From G965227875 sp965227875 (GTDB lineage Bacteria > Pseudomonadota > Alphaproteobacteria > Rhizobiales > JAJFHC01): a DNA stretch of 64,000 nucleotides. Under the pieces are notes generated by a model, which was given only the letters and a program-made list of their open reading frames with translations, was not told the DNA's origin and did no database searches. The stretch covers positions 868,001 to 932,000 of the forward strand of contig OZ245783.1 in assembly GCA_965227875.1 (NCBI GenBank), written 5' to 3'. Position numbers and translations under genes: made by a program. Shown here piece after piece: positions 9,327 to 17,745 of the stretch (the stretch's first letter is position 1; the number at the start of each line of letters is the position of its first letter).

Positions 9327-11102
9327 TCAGACCGGTTGCTGCGGGCGCATGTCCGCCGGGTCGATGCCGGCAACCTCCACGGGGGCTTTCATGGCGTCGC
9401 GGCGGAAGGGTTCGCCCAGCTCCTGGTTCAGGATGACCTCGATGAAGGTCGTCACACCGTCGGCCTGCTCCTTGCACGCGGTTTCGAGAGCTTCGGTCAG
9501 TTCCTGCTGCGTGGTGACGGTCACGCCCTTGAGGCCGCAGCCTTCCGCGACGCGCGCATAGCTGAGATGGGGATCGAGTTCGGTTCCGACGAAATTGTCG
9601 TCGTACCACAGCGTCGTGTTCCGCTTCTCCGCGCCCCACTGGTAGTTGCGGAACACGATCATCGTGATCGCCGGCCATTCCTCGCGGCCGATCGACGACA
9701 TTTCGTTCATCGAGATGCCGAAGGCGCCGTCGCCCGCGAACCCGACGACAGGCGTGTCCGGATTGCCGATCTTGGCGCCGATGATCGAGGGGAAGCCGTA
9801 GCCGCACGGGCCAAAAAGGCCGGGTGCGAGGTATTTGCGGCCTTCCTCGAAGGTCGGGTAGGCGTTGCCGATGGCGCAGTTGTTGCCGATATCGCTCGAA
9901 ATGATCGCATCCTTGGGCAGACCGGACTGGATCGCCCGCCAGGCCATGCGCGGAGACATGCGCTCGGGATCCTTGGCGCGGGCGCGTTCGTTCCAGGTCG
10001 TGCCCGGATCGTCGTCCTCGTGATCCATGCTGGACAGGGTCTGCAGCCATGCCGACTTGGTCTGGTGGATGAGGGCCTTGCGTTCTTCCCGCCCGGCGTC
10101 GCCCGCATCGGAAGAAAGCTGTTCGAGAATTTGTTCAGCCACCTGTTTGGCGTCGCCGCAGATCCCCACGCTTACCTTCTTGGTCAGGCCGATGCGGTCG
10201 GGATTGATGTCCACCTGGATGATCTTGGCCTCGGTCGGCCAGTAGTCGATGCCGTAGCCCGGCAGCGTCGAGAACGGATTGAGCCTCGTGCCCAGCGCCA
10301 GGACGACATCGGCCTTGGCGATGAGTTCCATCGCCGCCTTCGACCCGTTGTAGCCCAGCGGTCCGGCGGCGAGCGGATGGCTTCCGGGGAAGCTGTCATT
10401 GTGCTGGTAGCCGCTGCATACGGGAGCGGTCAGGCGTTCGGCCAGCGCCGCGCATTGCGGAATGGCGTTGCCGATCACGACGCCCGCGCCGGAAAGGATG
10501 ACGGGGAACTTCGCGTCGGACAGGAGCGCGGCGGCATCCGCGATTGCCTGGCGTCCTCCCGCAGGGCGTTCGAGGCGCACGATCTGCGGCAGTTCGATGT
10601 CAACGACCTGGGTCCAGTAATCACGAGGCACGTTCATCTGCGCCGGCGCGGAACCGCGCCATGCCTTCTCGATCACCCGGTTGAGAACCTCGGCCACGCG
10701 GCTCGGGTCGCGCAGTTCTTCCTGGTAGCAGACCATGTCGCGGAACAGTGCCATCTGCTCGACTTCCTGGAAGCCGCCCTGGCCGATCGTCTTGTTGGCG
10801 GCCTGGGGCGTCACCAGAAGCATGGGCGTGTGGTTCCAGTAGGCGGTCTTGATCGGAGTCACGAAGTTCGTGATGCCGGGACCGTTCTGCGCGATCGCCA
10901 TCGCCATCTTGCCGGTGGTGCGCGTGTAACCGTCGGCGATCAGCGCCGCGTTGGTTTCGTGCGCACAGTCCCAGAAGGTAATGCCGGCTTTCGGAAACAG
11001 GTCGGAAATCGGCATCATTGCCGAACCGATAATGCCGAAGGCATGTTCGATGCCGTGCATCTGCAGGACTTTTACGAAGGCTTCTTCCGTCGTCATCTTC
11101 AT
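9327..11102 (-). CDS. xsc: Sulfoacetaldehyde acetyltransferase
   Basis: A thiamine-diphosphate enzyme of 591 residues. It cleaves sulfoacetaldehyde with phosphate to acetyl phosphate and sulfite, the key desulfonation step for taurine, isethionate and sulfoacetate. The N-terminal domain has the conserved Glu region (FGIIGSAMMPISD, CAHETNAALIADGY). The C-terminal domain has the TPP/metal motif GDGAFGISMNE ending near VFRN. The C-terminal NQELGEPFRRDAM is typical of Xsc and separates it from acetolactate synthases. The ATG at 11102 has GGAG 7 nt upstream. It is the first gene of xsc-pta-soeABC. Enzymes that make sulfoacetaldehyde (taurine transaminase or dehydrogenase) are not in the window. 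Confidence 0.95.
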   Translation of the reverse strand: MKMTTEEAFVKVLQMHGIEHAFGIIGSAMMPISDLFPKAGITFWDCAHETNAALIADGYTRTTGKMAMAIAQNGPGITNFVTPIKTAYWNHTPMLLVTPQAANKTIGQGGFQEVEQMALFRDMVCYQEELRDPSRVAEVLNRVIEKAWRGSAPAQMNVPRDYWTQVVDIELPQIVRLERPAGGRQAIADAAALLSDAKFPVILSGAGVVIGNAIPQCAALAERLTAPVCSGYQHNDSFPGSHPLAAGPLGYNGSKAAMELIAKADVVLALGTRLNPFSTLPGYGIDYWPTEAKIIQVDINPDRIGLTKKVSVGICGDAKQVAEQILEQLSSDAGDAGREERKALIHQTKSAWLQTLSSMDHEDDDPGTTWNERARAKDPERMSPRMAWRAIQSGLPKDAIISSDIGNNCAIGNAYPTFEEGRKYLAPGLFGPCGYGFPSIIGAKIGNPDTPVVGFAGDGAFGISMNEMSSIGREEWPAITMIVFRNYQWGAEKRNTTLWYDDNFVGTELDPHLSYARVAEGCGLKGVTVTTQQELTEALETACKEQADGVTTFIEVILNQELGEPFRRDAMKAPVEVAGIDPADMRPQQPV

Positions 11103-11403
11103 TTGGCTGCTCCAATGATCATGCCCGGTGCGGGACCGTTGTCCCTTGCCGGATTAGAAAAATACCGCAGGGCGGATCTTGTCGCGAAACGTCTCTTCCG
11201 GTTCGCGCGCCCGACCGACGGGACCCGCTGAACCGTGGACGTTCCATCAGGCCCGGTCGCCCCGCAGCGCCTGAAATTCGAGGGTGTCTCATCCTGTCGT
11301 AGGTCCAATCCCGACAACGCGGTAGGACCAGACTGGTACGTTCGATTGGTCCAAGCTCCTCCCGGGATCGCAATCCGTCGCGGCATCTTTCGTCCCGGGC
11401 CCC
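11103..11403. other. Intergenic region upstream of the xsc operon
   Basis: Three hundred bp between terC, which ends at 11404, and xsc, which starts at 11102; both are on the minus strand. It holds the three phased boxes listed separately and a good ribosome site for xsc. I could not place a convincing -35/-10 pair, terminator for terC or small gene. Confidence 0.45.
11299..11355 (-). promoter_or_regulatory. Three TGGACC-type boxes at 23-bp spacing upstream of xsc (MocR/TauR-like operator)
   Basis: Read on the minus strand, three similar 11-mers occur. They are CTTGGACCAAT (11355-11345), TCTGGTCCTAC (11332-11322) and ATTGGACCTAC (11309-11299). Their centres are exactly 23 bp apart, about two helical turns. 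From memory, TauR, the MocR-type activator of taurine genes in Rhodobacter, binds direct repeats close to CTGGACYTAA; these boxes match that at 7-8 of 10 positions. Their location about 200 bp before the xsc start suits an activator site. Which protein binds is inference. Confidence 0.55.
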
Positions 11404-12006
11404 TCACGCGAAAAGCGACAGGAAGGAATCCCAGCCCTCCCAGATCATCTCGCCGGCGATATAGATGAGAAACGCGACCCCCACATAGGATATCCAGGGG
11501 TGACGCAGCAGGACATTCACGATCAGCGTCGCGCAGAACCCCATGAGGGCGATCGAGAGGGCCAGACCGAACACGAGCAGTTCCACGCTTTCCCGCGCGA
11601 TGGCCCCCACGGCGAGAACGTTGTCCAGCGACATCGAGACATCGGCGATCGTGATCGACACGAGCGCACGCGCCATCGAGGCGTGGCCGCGCCCCTTTCC
11701 TTCGATGTCGTCCATCGATTCCGGCGCATCGGCGGAAATATGCATGATCTCGCGCACCAGTCCGTAGGCCACCCAGAGAAGCGCCAGACCGCCGATCACG
11801 AGAAGGCCGGGAACCTGCAGGAGGTACGCGGTCAGGGCCGCGAAGATGATGCGGATGACCGCGGCGAGAACGAGACCGTACATGATGGCCCGCTTGCGGT
11901 CGTCGGGAGGAAGGCAGGAAGCGGCGAGGCCGATCACCAGCGCGTTGTCCCCGGACAGGACCACGTCCAGCCAGATGATGGACAGGATGTCGACGAGCAT
12001 GTCCAT
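11404..12006 (-). CDS. TerC/YjbE family integral membrane protein
   Basis: A roughly 200-residue, multi-span membrane protein. It carries the TerC-family motifs DVVLSGDNALVIGLA near residue 15 and SMSLDNVLAVGAIA near residue 117, whose acidic residues lie in membrane segments. The short form resembles YjbE/YkoY-type TerC proteins, some of which are implicated in manganese export or metallation of secreted enzymes. It stands alone between the xsc operon and the MetE-like gene. A 19-bp palindrome lies about 100 bp upstream. The specific ion is not deducible from sequence. Confidence 0.85.
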   Translation of the reverse strand: MDMLVDILSIIWLDVVLSGDNALVIGLAASCLPPDDRKRAIMYGLVLAAVIRIIFAALTAYLLQVPGLLVIGGLALLWVAYGLVREIMHISADAPESMDDIEGKGRGHASMARALVSITIADVSMSLDNVLAVGAIARESVELLVFGLALSIALMGFCATLIVNVLLRHPWISYVGVAFLIYIAGEMIWEGWDSFLSLFA

Positions 12007-12104
12007 GTTCAGCGCGCGGGTCCTGCCACCGGAAAGGGAACGACCGGCCCGTGGTCCGTCGATACTGTCAAGGGACGCCTCACTATCGAATTATGTGTCA
12101 TTTT

Positions 12105-12123
12105 TTGAGACTAATTGTCTCAA
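12105..12123. promoter_or_regulatory. 19-bp palindrome upstream of terC
   Basis: TTGAGAC-TAATT-GTCTCAA is a perfect 7+7 inverted repeat in an AT-rich stretch about 100 bp before the terC start. Its size and symmetry fit a dimeric repressor site. It is not followed by a T-run on the minus strand, so a terminator is unlikely. The cognate regulator is unknown. Confidence 0.45.
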
Positions 12124-12198
12124 TAGTCGCAATAAAACCCTTCATAAGCAACCGAATTCTCCGGCCTGCCGTGCCCTCCGTCTTGTCTTGCCCCGGCC

Positions 12199-13260
12199 TC
12201 ACAGCGACTGCGCGGCCTGACACAGCACGGCGAGTTTCCGCCGTGCCAGATCTGTTCCGAGGAATCCCAGTCCACAGTCCGGGGCCGCGGCGAGCCGAGA
12301 CCGGTCGATGTGTTCGAGAGCGGCGGCCAGCCGCTGCCGCACCTCCTCCACCGTCTCCACGCGGCTGCGCGCCACTGCGATAGATCCCAGGATCACCGTC
12401 GATCGTTCGAACAGTTCGAGCAGCGAAAGATCGTTGTGCCTGTGCGCGTCCTCCAATGAGACCTGGTCGACCCGCGATTCGTCCACGGCGCGTGCCAGCC
12501 GCATGTAGCTTTCGCGGTCGGCCTTGGGATAGTCCTCGTCGTCCAGGTGGTTCGGATATCCGCAGCACATGTGCATGACCTTGACGACATCGTCGCCGAT
12601 GCCTTCGAAACACCGGTCGAGGCCTTCGATTCCGAAGGCCAATGCCGCGTCGGGCTTTCGGGCGAACACCGGTTCGTCGATCTGGATGTACCGGCACCCG
12701 GCCGCGGCCAGCCGGCGAACCCCGGCATTGACCGCCACGGCCAGATCGCGTGCGAGTTCCCCTTCGTCGGCATAGTGCGCGTTGACGGTGGTATCCATGA
12801 TCGTCACCGGTCCCGGGACCGTGATCTTGATGGGTCGGTCGGTGAAGGATTGCGCCACCCGGAAATCACGCTCGAGAAAATCCGTGCTGGTCGCCTCGAC
12901 CTTGCCGCGGATCGTCGGCAGTTCGGCCACATAGGCGTCGTTGCGGCTCGAGCGCGGCGTCAGGTTCACGAAGTCGAAGCCCGTCATGTGGCGGCAATGG
13001 TAGTGGATATAGTTCTCCCGCCTGATCTCGCCGTCGGTGGGCACGTCGATGCCGGCCTCCACCTGGTCGCGGACCGCGTCGCCCGTACCGCGAACCAGGA
13101 GCGCCTCGACCTCGTCGTCGGCATCGGCCATGACGTCGGAATACTGGCGCGTCACGTCACCGCCGCGCGATGTGGCGCCATCCTCGAGAATGAACCAGTC
13201 TGTGACCGGGACATAGTCCGGCTTTGGATAGGCGCCGATGCATGTGGTAGGGATGCCCAT
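12199..13260 (-). CDS. Core-MetE-like cobalamin-independent methyltransferase (methionine synthase II family)
   Basis: A 353-residue protein equivalent to the C-terminal catalytic domain of MetE. The zinc-site residues appear as VMHMCCGYPNH (His-x-Cys) and DCGLGFLG near the C-terminus, with IQIDEP between. Stand-alone core-MetE proteins transfer methyl groups to thiols, some from corrinoid or methyl-folate donors rather than the polyglutamyl folate of full-length MetE. The ATG at 13260 (MGIPTTCIGAYPKP) is chosen because GAGGA lies 6 nt upstream and IPTTCIGAYPKP is where homology begins; a start at 13278 has no ribosome site. Methylenetetrahydrofolate reductase-like genes at 32-35 kb suggest active one-carbon metabolism, but a direct link is unproven. 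Confidence 0.8.
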   Translation of the reverse strand: MGIPTTCIGAYPKPDYVPVTDWFILEDGATSRGGDVTRQYSDVMADADDEVEALLVRGTGDAVRDQVEAGIDVPTDGEIRRENYIHYHCRHMTGFDFVNLTPRSSRNDAYVAELPTIRGKVEATSTDFLERDFRVAQSFTDRPIKITVPGPVTIMDTTVNAHYADEGELARDLAVAVNAGVRRLAAAGCRYIQIDEPVFARKPDAALAFGIEGLDRCFEGIGDDVVKVMHMCCGYPNHLDDEDYPKADRESYMRLARAVDESRVDQVSLEDAHRHNDLSLLELFERSTVILGSIAVARSRVETVEEVRQRLAAALEHIDRSRLAAAPDCGLGFLGTDLARRKLAVLCQAAQSL

Positions 13261-13328
13261 GATTTCCTCATTCGTCATACAGTCTTGACAATCGCCGGCC
13301 TCCGCCGGCCCGAAAATTCGGATAATCC

Positions 13329-14117
13329 ATGAAAATCATCCAGATAACGGACTTGCACCTCGTGGCGCCCGGCACCCTGCTGCACGGGCTCAACCCGCTC
13401 GAGCGTCTGGAGAAATGCCTCGCCGACGTGGAAGCCCGACACGGTGACGCCGAACTCTGCGTGTTTTCCGGTGATCTGGTCGACCGGGGCGAGGCAGCCG
13501 CATACGACGCGATCCGGGAACGGCTCGCGCGGTTCGCCCTGCCCTACAGGTTGATGATCGGCAATCACGATTCCCGGCCGGCATTTCGCACCGCATTTCC
13601 CGACCATCCCGTGGACGACAACGGCTTCGTCCAGAGCGCCATGCAATGCGGCAACTTCACCGTCCTCTGCCTCGACACCCATGTTCCCGGAGAGCGCCAC
13701 GGGGAGCTTTGCGGGCAACGTCTCGCGTGGTTCGAGGAACGGGTTTCGGCCTGTGCGCCGGACACGGCACTCGTCTTCATGCACCATCCGCCGTTCCACA
13801 TCGGAATACCGCGGCTCGACGTGATCTCCGTCACGGATCCGCACGGGTTCGCCGATGTCGCCGGACGGTACAGGGATCGCATCCGCCACATATTCTTCGG
13901 TCATGTGCACAGGCCGGTCTTCGGTTCCTGGCACGGCATCCCGCATTCCGCCCTGCCGGCGATCAACCACCAGGTTCCCTACGATCCGGTCACGCCCGCA
14001 ATGGCCTACAGCGACGAGCCGCCGGCCTATGCCGTGATTCTCGCGGAGGACGACCGGTTGATCGTCCACCAGGAGTTCTTCCTGCACCGCGCGGCACTCC
14101 CTGAGCACCCGGCTTAG
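13329..14117 (+). CDS. Class III cyclic-nucleotide/phosphodiester phosphodiesterase (calcineurin-like)
   Basis: A 262-residue metallophosphoesterase with the full set of binuclear-metal motifs. These are D8-x-H10 (ITDLH), GD49, GNHD (78-81), MHHPP, and GHVH near residue 197. The DLH/GHVH pattern and length match the CpdA/GpdQ-type class III phosphodiesterases, which hydrolyse cAMP, glycerophosphodiesters or other phosphodiesters. The gene is divergent from the MetE-like gene, with about 70 bp between the chosen starts, and convergent with the ABC permease downstream. Substrate is not deducible. The ribosome site is weak. Confidence 0.82.
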   Translation: MKIIQITDLHLVAPGTLLHGLNPLERLEKCLADVEARHGDAELCVFSGDLVDRGEAAAYDAIRERLARFALPYRLMIGNHDSRPAFRTAFPDHPVDDNGFVQSAMQCGNFTVLCLDTHVPGERHGELCGQRLAWFEERVSACAPDTALVFMHHPPFHIGIPRLDVISVTDPHGFADVAGRYRDRIRHIFFGHVHRPVFGSWHGIPHSALPAINHQVPYDPVTPAMAYSDEPPAYAVILAEDDRLIVHQEFFLHRAALPEHPA

Positions 14118-14165
14118 ACGAACGCATCGGAACGGCGGTTCCCTACGCCCCTGCCGGTTTTGGTC

Positions 14166-15521
14166 TTACTGGCTGGTCTGGCCTTCCGGGTTGACCTGCT
14201 GCTGCAGGTTGCCCGGATTGAAGACATCGCCGAACGTCCCGGCGCCCGGGCTCTTGACGGCCGCGCCGTCATCGCCGGTCGGCGGCGCGGTCTGACCGCC
14301 GTCGGCGGGACCTGCGTCGCTGCCGGGCGCCACCTTGTCGAGCGTGCCGGGGCTGAAGACGTCACCGAACGTGCCCGCACCAGGATTGGTCGTACCGCCC
14401 TTGGGCTTTTCGGGAACCTTGCTGTCGCCCGGCTTGAAGATGTCGGGGCCCTGAATGGCCTTGTCCAGTTTCTGCTGCTCGCGCCGGCGCTGCAGTTCCT
14501 TGATCCGCTTCTCGGTTTCGATGCGCTTGATCTCGCGAACCTCGGCCTTGCACGCGGCAGGACTGTACACCTGGGCATAGAAGACGGTGCCGACCATGCC
14601 CGCGAGGAAAAGGATCAGAACGATCGCCGCCGGATTGTTCGAAAGAAAGCCCGGCAGCTTGAAGCCGCTGGAGACCGCGCCGATCGGCGCGCCGTTCGCC
14701 AGCGCCAGCTGCTCGCGGCGCTTGCGCACCTCGTGGACGAGCGCACCGATGACCGTGAGCACGACGATCAGGAAGGCAAGGGCCGAGATCGACGGATTGA
14801 TGCCGTAACGGACCTTCTGCGCCAGTTCGATCGTCAGCGTCGGGTACTTGCCGAAAGTGAATGTCGTGGTGTTGTAGTTCTCGAACGAGGCGAGGAACGC
14901 GAGCACGACCGCCGACCCGATCGCCGGATAAAGGAACGGCAGCAGCACCTTGCGGAAAGCCTGGGTGTGGGTGGCGCCGAGATCGAGCGCGGCTTCCGTC
15001 AGTCCGGGATCGAAACGCTGCAGCCGCGCGATGAACATCAGCATGCAATAGGACGAGATGAAGGTCGCCTGGCCGATCACGGTCAGGAAGATGCCGTTGT
15101 GCAGAATGCTCTCGTCGCTGAACCCCATCAGCGCGTTGACCCGGTCCCAGAAGACCAGCGTCGATATCCCGAGCACGACGCCGGGAATGAGGATCGGCGC
15201 GATGACGATCGTGTAGTAGGTCGCCCGCACCTTCGGCCAGATCTGCGTCAGGAGCAGCGCACCGGCAAGCCCCAGGATGACGGACAGGAACACGGTGCCG
15301 GCGCCTACGATGAAGCTGTTCTTGAGACCGTTGATGATCCGGTCGTCGTTGTAGAGCACGTTGAACCATTCGAACGTCAGGCACTCCCAGGGCGACGCCT
15401 TCGGAAAGCTCGGCGAGTTGAAGGCCGTGATGCCCATGATGACGAGCGGCCCCAAGAGGTAGCCGAAGAAGATCACCAGGTAGAAGGCGAGGAAGATCTT
15501 GATGAGCGGGTTCGACCTCAT
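14166..15521 (-). CDS. Spermidine/putrescine-type ABC transporter permease (PotC-like) with a long C-terminal extension
   Basis: Residues 1-270 form a normal PotC-type permease: six or so membrane segments and the EAA loop EAALDLGATHTQAFRKV near residue 176. Typical PotC proteins end near residue 265-290. This one continues to 451. The extension has an extra membrane segment (about 298-317), a charged, probably helical Lys/Glu/Arg stretch (325-355), then a Gly/Pro-rich tail. In the tail the motif PGAGTFGDVF-x-PG-x-L occurs twice (380-394 and 425-439). The gene overlaps the PotB-like permease by 4 bp. The extension's role is unknown; it would place an extra domain on one membrane face. Confidence 0.85.
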   Translation of the reverse strand: MRSNPLIKIFLAFYLVIFFGYLLGPLVIMGITAFNSPSFPKASPWECLTFEWFNVLYNDDRIINGLKNSFIVGAGTVFLSVILGLAGALLLTQIWPKVRATYYTIVIAPILIPGVVLGISTLVFWDRVNALMGFSDESILHNGIFLTVIGQATFISSYCMLMFIARLQRFDPGLTEAALDLGATHTQAFRKVLLPFLYPAIGSAVVLAFLASFENYNTTTFTFGKYPTLTIELAQKVRYGINPSISALAFLIVVLTVIGALVHEVRKRREQLALANGAPIGAVSSGFKLPGFLSNNPAAIVLILFLAGMVGTVFYAQVYSPAACKAEVREIKRIETEKRIKELQRRREQQKLDKAIQGPDIFKPGDSKVPEKPKGGTTNPGAGTFGDVFSPGTLDKVAPGSDAGPADGGQTAPPTGDDGAAVKSPGAGTFGDVFNPGNLQQQVNPEGQTSQ

Positions 15522-16429
15522 TTGCCGATTTCCCCCATCTTGATCTTGAACACCCGCATCATGAACAGCACGAACAGGATGCAGGTGATCAGCAGGACGA
15601 CGGCATAGGCCGCACCGCGCGGCCAGTTACCGCCGGTGTTGAACCACTGGTAGATGATCTGGGTGAACCAGAGACTGCTCGGCCCGCCGAGAATCTGCGG
15701 TGCGGCGAGCGCGCCGGCCGACAGCATGAAGACCATGGTGCAGCCCGACGTGATGCCCGGCTTGGCGAAGGGGATGACCACACGCCAGTGGATCCGCCAC
15801 CAGGGGCTGCCCAGATCCCGGGCGGCCTCGATCTGGTTGTGATCCAGGCTCTCGATGGCGTTGTAGATCGGGAAGATCATCAACAGGATGTAGGCGTATC
15901 CGAGACCCGCGTAGAGCGCCACGTTCTCGCGAATGAAGTCCACCGGCGCATCGATGAGGCCGGCGGCGATCAGCACCGAGTTGATGACGCCGGAATCCCC
16001 CAGGATGATCCGGAATGCGAAGGCCCTCAGGATTTCGTTGACCCAGTAGGGAATGATGAGCAGCAGGACCATGATCCGCAGCCAGCCGCCGCCGGCCGAC
16101 TGGCCGAGGTAATAGGCCAGCGGATAACACAGGACCAGGTTGAACAGGGTCACGAACACCGCGGCGACCAGCGTCCGCAGGAAGACGCTGAGGTCCACCT
16201 TGTTGAAGGCTTCCGGGTTTCCTTCCGCACCGAAGATGAAGAACGAATAGTTGGACAGGGTGTAGACGTCCTTGTCCGTCCCCACGTCCGCCGGCGGCAG
16301 GTTGAAGCGGAACGAATAGTCCAGCATCGAGATCTGCGGCAGAACGATGAGGATCAGGACCCAGAAACCTACAGCGAGCAGCAGGTAGGAGCCTAGAATT
16401 CCGCCATTTTTTTCCCAAAATCCGCCCAT
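15518..16429 (-). CDS. Spermidine/putrescine-type ABC transporter permease (PotB-like)
   Basis: A 303-residue inner-membrane permease with six hydrophobic segments and an EAA loop EAARDLGSPWWRIHWRV near residue 210, the ATPase-coupling site. It pairs with the following PotC-like permease, with which it overlaps by 4 bp. It lies about 20 bp after the ATPase gene. A sizeable periplasmic loop follows the first membrane segment, as usual for PotB. Substrate is likely a polyamine or other small cation, by family only. Confidence 0.88.
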   Translation of the reverse strand: MGGFWEKNGGILGSYLLLAVGFWVLILIVLPQISMLDYSFRFNLPPADVGTDKDVYTLSNYSFFIFGAEGNPEAFNKVDLSVFLRTLVAAVFVTLFNLVLCYPLAYYLGQSAGGGWLRIMVLLLIIPYWVNEILRAFAFRIILGDSGVINSVLIAAGLIDAPVDFIRENVALYAGLGYAYILLMIFPIYNAIESLDHNQIEAARDLGSPWWRIHWRVVIPFAKPGITSGCTMVFMLSAGALAAPQILGGPSSLWFTQIIYQWFNTGGNWPRGAAYAVVLLITCILFVLFMMRVFKIKMGEIGK

Positions 16430-16450
16430 GACGCTCCCCCGCCCCCGCGC

Positions 16451-17563
16451 CTATTCCGCCGCCAGTTCGCCATGCGGCAGAACGACGGCCTGGTCGGGAT
16501 CGTACTGCAGCGTCAGATCGCTGCCCACGGTCGTGGTGCGCGACTGCCCCTCGTTCACGAGGGACATCTTCAGCCCCTTGCCGTCGTTGCCTTCGAGGAA
16601 AACGTTGTAGGTCTGGCCCTCGAATTCCTCGTTGGTCACCTTGGCCGCGATGCGGTTGTCGCCGGATCCGCCGTGCGGATCGATGGAGAATGCTTCCGGC
16701 CGCACGAACATCATGGCGTCGTCACCGGCCTTGAGTTCGTCCTTGACCGCCGTCGCGATGCGCCCGCGCAGGGTGCCCAGGCGGTTCGTGGCCACCGTCG
16801 CCATCTTCCCGTTGACCGCTTCGATGCGCCCGCGGATCATGTTGTTCTCGCCCACGAAGGACGCCACGAAGGCGGTCGACGGATCGTCGTAGATCGTACG
16901 CCCGTCGGCGATCTGGTCGATCACGCCGGCCTTCATCACGGCCACGTGGTCGGACATGGTCAGCGCCTCGCCCTGGTCATGCGTGATGTAGATGAAGGTG
17001 ATCCCGACCCTTTGCTGAATGGCCCTCAATTCGGTGCGCATGTGCTGCCGGAGTTTCAGGTCGAGTGCGGAAAGCGGTTCGTCGAGCAGCAGCACGTCCG
17101 GCTCCGCGCAGAGCGCGCGCGCGATGGCCACGCGCTGGCGCTGGCCGCCGGAGAGTTCGTGAACGAGCTTGTCGCCCTGGCCGGGCAGGGCGATGAGGTC
17201 GAGAAGCTCGTCCGCCCGCTTGCGGCGCTCGGAGGACCCGACGCCCTTGACCTCGAGCGAGAACGCGATGTTCTCCCAGACCTTCATCAGGGGAAAGAGC
17301 GCCAGGTTCTGGAAGATCAGGGCGGTCGGCCGCTTGTTCGGCCCGATGCCCGCCATGTTGTTGCCGCCGATCCGGACCTGGCCCTCGCTGGGATCCAGGA
17401 ACCCTGACACGGCGCGCAGGATCGTGGTCTTGCCGCAACCCGATGGCCCGAGGAAGGAGAAGAACTCTCCGCCCTCGATATTCACATTGGCGTCGCGAAC
17501 CGCGACGAAATCGCCGAAACGGATCCAGACCTTGTCGAGCTCGACACCGACCCCTGCACTCAT
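16451..17563 (-). CDS. Spermidine/putrescine-type ABC transporter ATP-binding protein (PotA-like)
   Basis: A 370-residue ABC ATPase. Walker A is GPSGCGKT, the signature is LSGGQRQRVAIARAL and Walker B is VLLLDEPLSALD, with a switch His in YITHDQGEA. A C-terminal TOBE-type regulatory region of about 120 residues follows, as in PotA/UgpC-class importers. It energises the PotB/PotC-like permeases encoded just downstream. It lies 182 bp after the binding-protein gene, and a hairpin in that spacer may separate expression levels. Confidence 0.9.
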   Translation of the reverse strand: MSAGVGVELDKVWIRFGDFVAVRDANVNIEGGEFFSFLGPSGCGKTTILRAVSGFLDPSEGQVRIGGNNMAGIGPNKRPTALIFQNLALFPLMKVWENIAFSLEVKGVGSSERRKRADELLDLIALPGQGDKLVHELSGGQRQRVAIARALCAEPDVLLLDEPLSALDLKLRQHMRTELRAIQQRVGITFIYITHDQGEALTMSDHVAVMKAGVIDQIADGRTIYDDPSTAFVASFVGENNMIRGRIEAVNGKMATVATNRLGTLRGRIATAVKDELKAGDDAMMFVRPEAFSIDPHGGSGDNRIAAKVTNEEFEGQTYNVFLEGNDGKGLKMSLVNEGQSRTTTVGSDLTLQYDPDQAVVLPHGELAAE

Positions 17564-17699
17564 TGACGTCCCCCAACTCTTTGCCCGTCCGGTTGCGCCC
17601 CGTCACGCGAACCCGACGGCGAGAAATAGCCCGGACGGCCAAAGGCAGGAATGTCGCGGCGCCCGTGACACCGCATGACCGCACCGGAACGGGATTGTC

Positions 17700-17727
17700 G
17701 TCCGCGCCTCCGGGAGGAGGCGCGGAC
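17700..17727 (-). promoter_or_regulatory. Intercistronic 12-bp stem hairpin between binding-protein and ATPase genes
   Basis: GTCCGCGCCTCC and GGAGGCGCGGAC form a perfect 12-bp stem with a 4-nt loop, 18 bp after the binding-protein stop codon. On the transcribed (minus) strand it is followed by GACAATCC, with no T-run. It therefore looks like a 3'-end-stabilising or processing hairpin that would raise binding-protein mRNA over permease mRNA rather than a strong terminator. Confidence 0.55.
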
Positions 17728-17745
17728 CGGTCGTGTCAGTCGTGA

